Shown here piece by piece: positions 13,613-20,382 of a stretch of DNA of 20,382 nucleotides; the stretch's first letter is position 1, and each line of letters begins with the position of its first letter. This DNA comes from an uncultured Christensenella sp. GTDB taxonomy: Bacteria; Bacillota; Clostridia; Christensenellales; Pumilibacteraceae. The position numbers and the translations under genes are program-made. Where the stretch lies: NCBI GenBank assembly GCA_910577995.1, contig CAJTND010000021.1, positions 1-20,382 on the forward strand, read 5' to 3'. The notes below the pieces were generated by a model that worked only from the letters and a program-made list of their open reading frames with translations, was not told the origin of the DNA and searched no databases.

Positions 13613-14944
13613 ATGAAAAAGTTTTTCGGAGAGGACGTGCTGCTGCACACCGAAGCCGCGAAACGGCTTTACGACAGCGTAAAGGCGTTGCCCGTGGTCG
13701 ATATACACTGTCACCTCGACAGAAAGGCTATCGCCGCCGACGCGCGGTTTTCCGGCATAGGCGAGCTGTGGCTGTCGGGCGATCATTACAAATGGCGCGC
13801 GATGCGCATGCTCGGCGTGGACGAAAAGTACATAACGGGCGACGCGAGCTATCGCGAAAAGTTTATCAAGTACGCCGAAATCTTGCCGAAGCTCGTCGGC
13901 AGTCCGCTTTATTATTGGACGCATTTCGAGCTGAAAAAGATATTCGGCATCAACGCGCCGCTCGATGGCAAGACCGCCGAATACATTTACGAACGCGCGG
14001 ATAAAGCGTTGTCCGCGTTGTCCGTGCGCGGGCTTTTGAAGCTGTTCGACGTGGAATACGTCGCGACGACGGACGACCCGATAGACGACGTGGGCGATTG
14101 CGGCGTTTACGGCAAGACGCGCGTCGCGCCGACCTTCCGTCCCGACAGGCTGTTCGCGTGGGACAACGAGTACATTCGGCAGCTCGGCAAGACGGCGGGC
14201 GTAGCCATAACGACGCTCGACGGGCTTTGCGCCGCTCTCGGCAACAGGCTTGATCATTTCGCATCGCACGGGTGCAAAATGACCGATCACGGCTTTTCGG
14301 CTTTCCCCAGAACGTACCCGACGGCGGAGCGCGCGCGAGAGCTGTTTTCGGCGCGCGGCGGCGCGGCATTCGACGCGGCGGCTAAGGAAGCGCTCAACGG
14401 ATATATGCTCGTATGGCTCGCGCACGAGTACGCGCGCCGCGGCATGACTATGCAGTTGCATTTCGCCGTCACGCGCAACGTCAATGCCGATATGTTCGGG
14501 CGGTGCGGCGCAGACAGCGGGTTCGACGTGTCGTGCGACGCTCAGCCGATAGCGGATCTTATCGCATATCTCGACGCGGTGGGCGACGCGCAAAGACCCG
14601 AAACAGTGCTGTACACGCTCAACGACGCCAATCTCTCGTCCGTGGCGACGGCGGTCGGCGCGTTCCGCAAGGTGCGCATGGGCGCGGCGTGGTGGTTCAA
14701 CGACACGCTCGGCGGCATAAGGCGCAATCTCGAAACGATAGCGGAGTATTCCGCGCTCGGCAGTAACCTCGGTATGCTCACCGACAGCCGAAGCTTTTCG
14801 AGCTACTCGCGGATAGACTTTTTCAGGCGCATACTGTGCGACATGATAGGCGAAAAGGTCGAGCGCGGCGAGTACGACGAGGGCGCGGCTTTCGGAGTAG
14901 TCGCCGATATCTGCTATAACAATGCAAAGAGGATAATATCATGA
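13613..14944 (+). CDS. uxaC: Glucuronate isomerase
   Basis: The 443-residue enzyme interconverts D-glucuronate and D-fructuronate (and the galacturonate/tagaturonate pair), the entry step of the pathway. Family marks include the opening MKKFFGEDVLL, DIHCHL at 30-35 with the metal-binding-type histidines, the TTDDPIDD block, GCKMTDHGF and LGMLTDSRSFSSYSR near the end. I chose the ATG at 13613 because it gives the N-terminus expected for the family. Its ribosome site is odd: AAGGAG (13591-13596) is 16 bases away, while GTAAGG directly touches the ATG; an upstream TTG at 13586 precedes that element and is unlikely. The gap to uxuB is 64 bases with a T7 run but no clear terminator stem. The stop overlaps eda by four bases. 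Confidence 0.95.
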   Translation: MKKFFGEDVLLHTEAAKRLYDSVKALPVVDIHCHLDRKAIAADARFSGIGELWLSGDHYKWRAMRMLGVDEKYITGDASYREKFIKYAEILPKLVGSPLYYWTHFELKKIFGINAPLDGKTAEYIYERADKALSALSVRGLLKLFDVEYVATTDDPIDDVGDCGVYGKTRVAPTFRPDRLFAWDNEYIRQLGKTAGVAITTLDGLCAALGNRLDHFASHGCKMTDHGFSAFPRTYPTAERARELFSARGGAAFDAAAKEALNGYMLVWLAHEYARRGMTMQLHFAVTRNVNADMFGRCGADSGFDVSCDAQPIADLIAYLDAVGDAQRPETVLYTLNDANLSSVATAVGAFRKVRMGAAWWFNDTLGGIRRNLETIAEYSALGSNLGMLTDSRSFSSYSRIDFFRRILCDMIGEKVERGEYDEGAAFGVVADICYNNAKRIIS

Positions 14945-15525
14945 AGTGTGTTTCCAAGGTCGTTCCCGTCGTCGTGCTCAACGACGAGGCGGACGCAAAA
15001 CGTCAGCTCTCCGCGCTCGCGGAGCATCTGCCCGTCGCCGAGATAACGTTTCGGACGGGCTACGCCGAGGACGGCATAAAGTACTGCGCAAAGAACTTTC
15101 CCAATATCTGCGTCGGCGCGGGCACGGTGATAAACGCCGAGCAAGCCGAACGCGCGGTGCGCGCGGGCGCAAGGTTCATAGTGTCGCCCGGGCTGTCGGA
15201 AAAGGTCGCGGCGGTGTGCAAGCGCGCGGGCGTCGACTATCTGCCCGGCTGCGTAACGCCCATGGAGATAGAAGCCGCGCTCGAGCTCGACATAACGACA
15301 GTCAAGTTTTTCCCCGCTCAGGTCTACGGCGGGCTCAAAGCGATAAAAGCGCTGTCCGCGCCGTTCCCGCAGGTGCGGTTCGTTCCGACGGGCGGGGTCG
15401 ACGAAGCCAACCTCGCGGAATACCTCGCGTGCGACAGGATAGCTTTTGTCGGCGGAAGCTGGATGATGAAAGGCGATACAGCCGAGAATTGCAAAAGACT
15501 CAACACATTGCTTAGGACATTATAG
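14941..15525 (+). CDS. eda: KDPG aldolase
   Basis: The 194-residue class I aldolase splits 2-keto-3-deoxy-6-phosphogluconate into pyruvate and glyceraldehyde-3-phosphate. The Schiff-base lysine is K122 in VKFFPA; the general-base glutamate is E34 and the phosphate/substrate arginine R38, both in EITFRT. GAGTV, SPGL, LPGCVTP and PTGGV loops are all present. It is slightly shorter than the common 200-215 residues but appears complete. AGAGGA (14928-14933) is seven bases before the ATG, which overlaps the uxaC stop. Confidence 0.96.
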   Translation: MKCVSKVVPVVVLNDEADAKRQLSALAEHLPVAEITFRTGYAEDGIKYCAKNFPNICVGAGTVINAEQAERAVRAGARFIVSPGLSEKVAAVCKRAGVDYLPGCVTPMEIEAALELDITTVKFFPAQVYGGLKAIKALSAPFPQVRFVPTGGVDEANLAEYLACDRIAFVGGSWMMKGDTAENCKRLNTLLRTL

Positions 15526-15536
15526 GAGGCGTTTCT

Positions 15537-16559
15537 ATGAGCAAGGTCGTAACGTTCGGCGAGATAATGCTTCGTCTCGCGCCCGAAAACTATTTGCGTA
15601 TCGTACAGAGCGATAAGCTGTGCGCGACGTTCGGCGGCGCGGAAGCCAACGTCGCCGTATCGCTCGCCAATTACGGCGCCGACGCGACGTTCGTGACAAG
15701 ACTGCCCGCGCACGAGGTCGGCAAAGCCGCGGTGTGCTCGCTGAGAAAGTACGGAGTGGACACCTCGCACATCGCCTACGGCGGCGAGCGCGTCGGCATC
15801 TACTACTGCGAAAAGGGCGCGAGCCAGCGCCCGAGCAAGGTCATTTACGACCGCGCGCACAGCAGCATTTCCACCGCCGCGCGTTCCGATTTCGATTGGA
15901 AAAAGATATTCGACGGCGCGAAGTGGTTTCACTTTACGGGCATAACGCCCGCGCTCTCGGACGGTGTCGCAGAGATATGCCTCGACGCGGTAAAGACTGC
16001 GAAAAAGCTCGGGCTCACGGTGTCGTGCGACCTCAATTACAGAAAGAAGCTTTGGAGCAAGCAGAAAGCCGGCGAGGTCATGGGCGAGCTTTGCAAATAC
16101 GTCGACTACTGCATCGCCAACGAGGAGGACGCGAAGGACGTTTTCGGCATCGAGGCGAAGAACACCGACATAACGGGCGGCAAGCTCGACCGCGACGGTT
16201 ATATCGAGGTGGCGAAAAAGCTCACCGACAAGTTCGGATTCAAGGGCGTAGCGATCACGCTCCGCGAGAGCATTTCGGCGAGCGACAATAATTGGTCGGG
16301 CATGCTGTACACGGACGGCAAGCCGTACTTCGGCAAGAAGTACGCTATGCACATCGTCGACCGCGTGGGCGGCGGCGACAGCTTCGGCGGCGGGCTTATA
16401 TACTCGCTGTCGAGCGGGAGCGATCCGCAGACCGCTATCGAGTTCGCTGTCGCGGCGAGCTGTCTTAAACACAGCATCGAGGGCGATTACAACCTTGTTT
16501 CGCTCGACGAGGTAAAGACGCTCGCAGGCGGCGACGGCTCGGGCAGAGTGCAAAGATAG
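15537..16559 (+). CDS. kdgK: 2-keto-3-deoxygluconate kinase (PfkB family)
   Basis: The 340-residue sugar kinase phosphorylates 2-keto-3-deoxygluconate to KDPG, linking UxuA to Eda. PfkB features include FGGAEANVA (32-40) in the substrate lid region, CDLNYRKKLW (164-173), and the C-terminal signature DRVGGGDSFGGG (275-286) with catalytic base D281. The signature has GGGDS where many relatives have GAGDA. A consensus AGGAGG (15524-15529) overlaps the eda stop and lies seven bases before the ATG. It is the last gene of the operon. Specificity for KDG over other sugars is inferred from the neighbours. Confidence 0.94.
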   Translation: MSKVVTFGEIMLRLAPENYLRIVQSDKLCATFGGAEANVAVSLANYGADATFVTRLPAHEVGKAAVCSLRKYGVDTSHIAYGGERVGIYYCEKGASQRPSKVIYDRAHSSISTAARSDFDWKKIFDGAKWFHFTGITPALSDGVAEICLDAVKTAKKLGLTVSCDLNYRKKLWSKQKAGEVMGELCKYVDYCIANEEDAKDVFGIEAKNTDITGGKLDRDGYIEVAKKLTDKFGFKGVAITLRESISASDNNWSGMLYTDGKPYFGKKYAMHIVDRVGGGDSFGGGLIYSLSSGSDPQTAIEFAVAASCLKHSIEGDYNLVSLDEVKTLAGGDGSGRVQR

Positions 16560-16582
16560 ATAGCCAAGCCGACGTACGCGCG

Positions 16583-16611
16583 GCGCGAAAAGACGAAAAG
16601 CGTTTTCGCGC
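16583..16611. other. GC-rich hairpin after kdgK
   Basis: GCGCGAAAA (16583-16591) pairs perfectly with TTTTCGCGC (16603-16611) around an 11-base loop. It is not followed by a T run, so it is more likely a 3'-end protecting stem or a bidirectional signal than a terminator. Confidence 0.45.
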
Positions 16612-16650
16612 GGCGGCGTCCCAAATCTTGCAATATACGACAAAAACGGC

Positions 16651-16691
16651 AACGTCGGAGCATTGTGCATAACTTGCCCCGACGTTTTTTT
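16651..16691 (+). terminator. Terminator of the uxu operon
   Basis: AACGTCGG (16651-16658) pairs with CCGACGTT (16679-16686) and runs into seven T. The loop is 20 bases, long for a terminator, but contains a small GCA/TGC pairing. Confidence 0.75.
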
Positions 16692-16725
16692 GTTTTGCCC
16701 GAAAAAATCAATAGTGCGAATGTGC

Positions 16726-16755
16726 TTGACAGGCAGGGGGGGGGTATGCTACACT
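16726..16755 (+). promoter_or_regulatory. ABC transporter promoter with a 9-G tract in the spacer
   Basis: The -35 is a consensus TTGACA (16726-16731) and the -10 is TACACT (16750-16755) preceded by an extended TGC; the spacer is 18 bases and contains nine consecutive G (16736-16744). A one-base loss would restore the optimal 17-base spacing. Confidence 0.7.
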
Positions 16756-16799
16756 GTTTATATCGTATAGGTGGATAACTAAAATAAAAAGGAGCGGAC

Positions 16800-19700
16800 A
16801 TGTTAGAGGTAAAGCATTTATTCAAGGAATACAAAACGAAGAAGGGCGTCACCACAAAGGCGCTCGACGACGTTTCGCTTGTGTTCCCCGAGAAGGGCAT
16901 GGTCTTTATTCTCGGTAAATCGGGCAGCGGCAAATCGACGTTGCTCAACGTTTGCGGCGGTCTCGACCGAGCCGATTCGGGCGAGATAATCATCAAGGGC
17001 AAGAGCAGTAAGGACTTCTCCGGTCAGGACTTCGACAGCTACCGTAATACATACGTCGGGTTCGTGTTCCAGGAATACAATATCCTCGACGAGTTTTCCG
17101 TCGAGGAGAATATCGCGCTCGCGCTCGAACTGCAAAACAAGAAACGCGACCGCGCGGTCATCGACAAGATACTCGACGACGTAGATCTCGCGCAGTTCGC
17201 GTCGCGCAAGCCCAACACGCTCTCGGGCGGTCAGAAGCAGCGCGTCGCCATAGCCCGTGCGCTCGTCAAAGAGCCCGAGATAATCATGGCGGACGAGCCG
17301 ACGGGCGCGCTCGACAGCAAGACCGGTCAGCAGGTTTTCGACACGCTCAAAAAGCTGTCCAAGGATAAGCTCGTGCTCGTTATATCGCACGACCGCGATT
17401 TCGCCGAACAGTATGCCGACCGTATAATCGAATTAAAGGACGGTAAGATACTTTCCGACATGACGCGCAGCGACGATCCCGAGCTGAATAAAAACTTGCA
17501 GTTTTTCGGCACGGACACCGTGTGCATCAAGAACGGCGCTAACATTACCGACGACGAACTTAAAAAGATAGCGAGCTTTTTGAGCAAGTCGGGCGGCACT
17601 GCCGTTATTTCGACCTCGCGCGAAAAGATAAACGACTTTAAGCAGGAGCGTCCCGAGATGGACGTCGGCGAGTTCCAAAACATCAAGGAACAGCCCGTGT
17701 CCAAGCAATACGAGCCGCAAAAGCTGATACGCTCGCACCTGCCGCTCCGTCACGCGGTCAAGGTCGGCGCGGGCGGACTTAAAACCAAGCCCGTGCGGCT
17801 TGTATTTACGATACTGCTCTCGATCATGGCTTTCGTCATGTTCGGACTGATGTCGACGGTCATGCTGTTCAACGAGCATAACGTCACGGCGGAAACGCTC
17901 GTTTCGTCGAATTACACACATCTCGCGCTCGGCAAGCGCTATAAGGTCACTACTAAGATGTATCGCAACGGCGTGCTCGACCATCAATACGACAGTTACC
18001 GCGATACGAAGTTTACGGAAGCCGATCTCGCCGCGCTCGGCGATAAATACGGCGACGTTATCGCCGTGTATTCCGCGGGCGGCTCGTACTATAACACTAT
18101 CTCGTTCGAGAATATCTCGATAAGCTCCAACGCAAAACAGTTCTATACGGACGAATCGGACGGCTTTATACTCGCGACTGACAAGCTCGCCAAGGCATAC
18201 GGCGAGTACCCGAAAGCCGCCGACGAGGTGATGATATCGAGCTACCATTTGGACGCGCTCAAGCTGGAAACAACGCAGTTCGTCAACGAGAGCGGCGATA
18301 AGATAACCGTCAATTCCGAAACGGACGTCATATGGTCGGCGGCGAAGCCGCGCTATCTTATGCTGCGCATGAACGGCAAGTCCGCCACATTAAAGATAGT
18401 CGGTGTCTATGCGTCGCCGGAAGTTCCCGGTGATTACAGCGAACTCAAGCGCGCCGCGGAAACGGGCGTTTCGTTCAACGGCAGCTATAACGTGTCTTAT
18501 AAATGGGGCGAGGAGCGCGGCAGCGGACTGTATACGTATGTTGCCGTTTCTAAAAGCTTCATCGAAGCCAATAAGGATTCGTTCGCGAATAGCGAAGACG
18601 ATCGCTATACGCATTATTTCAAATACAGCAACGGCAGAGTCGAGATAGGCAACGACGGCGACAGCTTTATATCGGCTTCGTCCAACGAACTTGCGCCGTA
18701 TAAAGAAACGCCGGGGCTTACCCTGATGGACCTGTACGACTTGGACGGCAAAAAAATTACGTCGCTCAGCAGCGCGCAGTTCGCCGTAAGTCATACTATG
18801 ATAGCTTCCTCGCTGAGAACTGCGCTCAATAATTATTATTACGGTCAAGATTACCGCGATCTCATCAACGCCGCAGAGAACGCCGCGGCGGAAGCGTATA
18901 AAGAAGCGAACGGCGAACGTCCCGAAGATGATTGGGGCAGCGCCGAGTATCAGGCGTGGCAAAGCTGGGATAACGGTATGTATAATGCCGTGGAGCAAGC
19001 GTTGCGGCAATACATCGTCGACAACGGCGGACCCGATATCGATGATTATGTCGGTAACGAAGATCAGTACTATCAAGATCTAAACAGTTGGCGGGACGAA
19101 TGGCTGTATAGCGGCGAAGATGCGGAAGAGCATCAAAAAGAATATAACGAAACCGTGCCTGCCGAGGCAGAAGCGGAGTATACAGCGAGCCACCCCGAGC
19201 CGTTCTATGCGCCGAAGGCTTGGGATAAGGGCTTGGAGGCGGCACAGAATAAGGCGATAGCCGAAGCCGACCCGTTCGGCGGAAAAGGCGACGAGCTTTT
19301 ATCCGAGCTGAATAAAGTGGCGTATTGGTATGACGAAATGGGTGAAAAGCCGACAGACGAGTATATACGCGATACTATTAAGAAGGCGTATGCGGTGTAT
19401 CTCGATTGCGGCATGACGATAGGGACGATCCGTATTTTCGGCAGCGCAAACAACAGCGAGAGAAACGCGGAGCTCGCGGGCTATTATATAAACTATCACA
19501 CAAACGGTATATACTTGTCCGACGATCTGTACGACGAGTTCTATCAAAACGAAAGCAGTTCCTGGTATGAAGAGGACGTAACTAAATACGTAGAGCCCAA
19601 AGACGCTATCATATCGAAGATATTCGTCCCGTACGACAGATCCAAGACTCTTACCGAGTCGCTCCTCGATCTGGCCGAGAAGCGGAACGAAGACGACTCG

Positions 19701-20162
19701 CAGATAGCGATAGTCAATCCGCTTATGGAAAGCTTGGATATGGCTTTCGGCATGATGGAAATGCTCGGTCAGGTATTCCTGTATGCCGGTATCATGCTTG
19801 CGGTGTTCTCGTTCCTGCTGATGTTCAACTTTATTTCCGCGTCGATAACGGCAAAGAAAAAGGAGATAGGCATACTCAGGGCGATAGGTGCGCGCGCGAT
19901 AGACGTTTTCAAGATATTCTTCTCCGAGGCGCTCATCATCGCGTTCATATGTATCGTCCTTGCCATGGCGGGCACGTTCTGCATGTGTATTCTTATCAAC
20001 AACGTTATAATCGATGCGATGAGCATCGCGCTGTTCGTGTTCACGCCGCTCACCGCCGCGATAATAATCGGCATCGCGCTAGTCACGGCGTTCGTTTCGA
20101 CGATACTTCCCGTCGCGAGATACAGCAGAAAGCCGCCCGTGGAGAGCATCCGCGCGCTGTAA
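16800..20162 (+). CDS. ABC transporter, ATPase-permease fusion, MacB/FtsX-like
   Basis: The protein has 1120 residues. The N-terminal ATPase (about 1-225) is complete: Walker A GKSGSGKST (39-47), Q-loop Q91, signature LSGGQ (141-145), Walker B IIMADEP (161-167), H197. A connector follows (225-325), then one membrane helix (about 333-356), an external domain of roughly 630 residues (357-985) and three further helices (about 991-1014, 1041-1066 and 1076-1102) with FtsX-type ITAKKKEIGILRAIGA between the first two. The four-helix layout is that of mechanotransmission ABC proteins such as MacB, but the external domain is far larger and contains an acidic, Tyr/Trp-rich, probably helical stretch (about 684-865). 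The cargo is unknown: export or a surface process such as envelope remodelling is more likely than sugar import. AAGGAG (16789-16794) lies five bases before the ATG. It is transcribed alone. Confidence 0.92.
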   Translation: MLEVKHLFKEYKTKKGVTTKALDDVSLVFPEKGMVFILGKSGSGKSTLLNVCGGLDRADSGEIIIKGKSSKDFSGQDFDSYRNTYVGFVFQEYNILDEFSVEENIALALELQNKKRDRAVIDKILDDVDLAQFASRKPNTLSGGQKQRVAIARALVKEPEIIMADEPTGALDSKTGQQVFDTLKKLSKDKLVLVISHDRDFAEQYADRIIELKDGKILSDMTRSDDPELNKNLQFFGTDTVCIKNGANITDDELKKIASFLSKSGGTAVISTSREKINDFKQERPEMDVGEFQNIKEQPVSKQYEPQKLIRSHLPLRHAVKVGAGGLKTKPVRLVFTILLSIMAFVMFGLMSTVMLFNEHNVTAETLVSSNYTHLALGKRYKVTTKMYRNGVLDHQYDSYRDTKFTEADLAALGDKYGDVIAVYSAGGSYYNTISFENISISSNAKQFYTDESDGFILATDKLAKAYGEYPKAADEVMISSYHLDALKLETTQFVNESGDKITVNSETDVIWSAAKPRYLMLRMNGKSATLKIVGVYASPEVPGDYSELKRAAETGVSFNGSYNVSYKWGEERGSGLYTYVAVSKSFIEANKDSFANSEDDRYTHYFKYSNGRVEIGNDGDSFISASSNELAPYKETPGLTLMDLYDLDGKKITSLSSAQFAVSHTMIASSLRTALNNYYYGQDYRDLINAAENAAAEAYKEANGERPEDDWGSAEYQAWQSWDNGMYNAVEQALRQYIVDNGGPDIDDYVGNEDQYYQDLNSWRDEWLYSGEDAEEHQKEYNETVPAEAEAEYTASHPEPFYAPKAWDKGLEAAQNKAIAEADPFGGKGDELLSELNKVAYWYDEMGEKPTDEYIRDTIKKAYAVYLDCGMTIGTIRIFGSANNSERNAELAGYYINYHTNGIYLSDDLYDEFYQNESSSWYEEDVTKYVEPKDAIISKIFVPYDRSKTLTESLLDLAEKRNEDDSQIAIVNPLMESLDMAFGMMEMLGQVFLYAGIMLAVFSFLLMFNFISASITAKKKEIGILRAIGARAIDVFKIFFSEALIIAFICIVLAMAGTFCMCILINNVIIDAMSIALFVFTPLTAAIIIGIALVTAFVSTILPVARYSRKPPVESIRAL

Positions 20163-20183
20163 GCAACAGGTAACAACAAAACA

Positions 20184-20215
20184 AAACGGAGCAGGGCGAC
20201 CCGCTCCGTTTTTTG
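20184..20215 (+). terminator. Terminator of the ABC transporter gene
   Basis: AAAACGGAGC pairs with GCTCCGTTTT, with an inner GGG/CCC pairing, followed by a six-T run, 21 bases after the stop codon. Confidence 0.88.
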
Positions 20216-20229
20216 TTTGCCTGCGCGGC

Positions 20230-20382
20230 AAAACCCGCGGTACCCTCTTTGCCGTTCCCTTTTTTGGTGTGTCGGCAAACCACATGGTACCGTCTTCGCC
20301 GCCCCCCTTTTGGGGGAGGTGTCGGTAAAACCCGCGGTACCCTCTTCGCCGCCCCCTTTTGGGGGAGGTGTCGGCGAAGCCG
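20230..20382. repeat. Tandem copies of the hairpin-rich dispersed repeat (right cluster)
   Basis: Three imperfect units start near 20231, 20277 and 20328 (46-51 base periods), each with an AAAC..GGTACC start, a C-run/T/G-run hairpin and GTGTCGG. AAAACCCGCGGTACCCTCTT occurs identically at 20230-20249 and 20327-20346. The last unit matches 130-173 at 43/44 bases and is cut by the window end. No coding sequence is seen here. Confidence 0.8.

Noticed and set aside
16620..16640. Another TGCAAT box after kdgK as part of the shared regulatory element
   Set aside because: It lacks the 11-mer and the CAATTTT block, and sits between two hairpins with no promoter beside it.
15324..16670. A 448-residue minus-strand open frame opposite eda and kdgK
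   Set aside because: The composition is that of a reverse-frame shadow, and the plus-strand genes have full catalytic motifs and ribosome sites.

Overview
The window looks like a carbohydrate-utilisation locus from an uncultured, probably gut-associated, Gram-positive anaerobe (Bacillota/Clostridia). The grounds are strong AGGAGG-type ribosome sites, lipobox lipoproteins, membrane-anchored extracellular glycosidases with no SusC/SusD or outer-membrane proteins, and G/C-run dispersed repeats of a kind I recall from gut clostridial genomes. The lineage is inference; there is no rRNA or taxonomic marker here.

Layout. (1) 1-603: dispersed repeats, then a well-formed promoter (466-495) and a structured leader. 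(2) 619-8515, + strand operon A: a small four-helix membrane protein, a domain-permuted GH3 glycosidase anchored by a membrane helix at each end, a GH16 lipoprotein of the laminarinase type, and a 991-residue modular lipoprotein of alternating Fn3-like and carbohydrate-binding-like modules. (3) 8567-8691: back-to-back terminators. (4) 11481-8733, - strand: an AraC-family regulator followed by a short GH2 enzyme. (5) 11654-16559, + strand operon C, divergent from the regulator: uxuA, uxuB, uxaC, eda and kdgK, a complete route from D-glucuronate to pyruvate and glyceraldehyde-3-phosphate. (6) 16800-20162: a single-gene ABC transporter (ATPase fused to a MacB/FtsX-like permease with a very large external domain), with a 9-G tract inside its promoter. 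(7) 20230-20382: tandem copies of the same repeat family found at the left edge.

How it may work together. Operon A encodes surface proteins that would bind and cut a beta-glucan or related glycan outside the cell. The GH2 enzyme and operon C are cytoplasmic and would release and catabolise a hexuronic acid. Two observations tie the parts together. The promoters of operons A and C share an identical 11-mer (AAAATGCAATA) and a second block (TTGCAATT..CAATTTT) placed at the -35 region, which suggests one regulator, plausibly the AraC protein encoded between them. The GH2 enzyme carries the N-x-K pair and other residues associated with beta-glucuronidases, which fits the neighbouring glucuronate pathway. 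No sugar transporter for this pathway is in the window. The most novel-looking parts are the doubly anchored permuted GH3 with its small membrane partner and the modular binding lipoprotein, whose third binding module differs in base composition from the rest of its gene.
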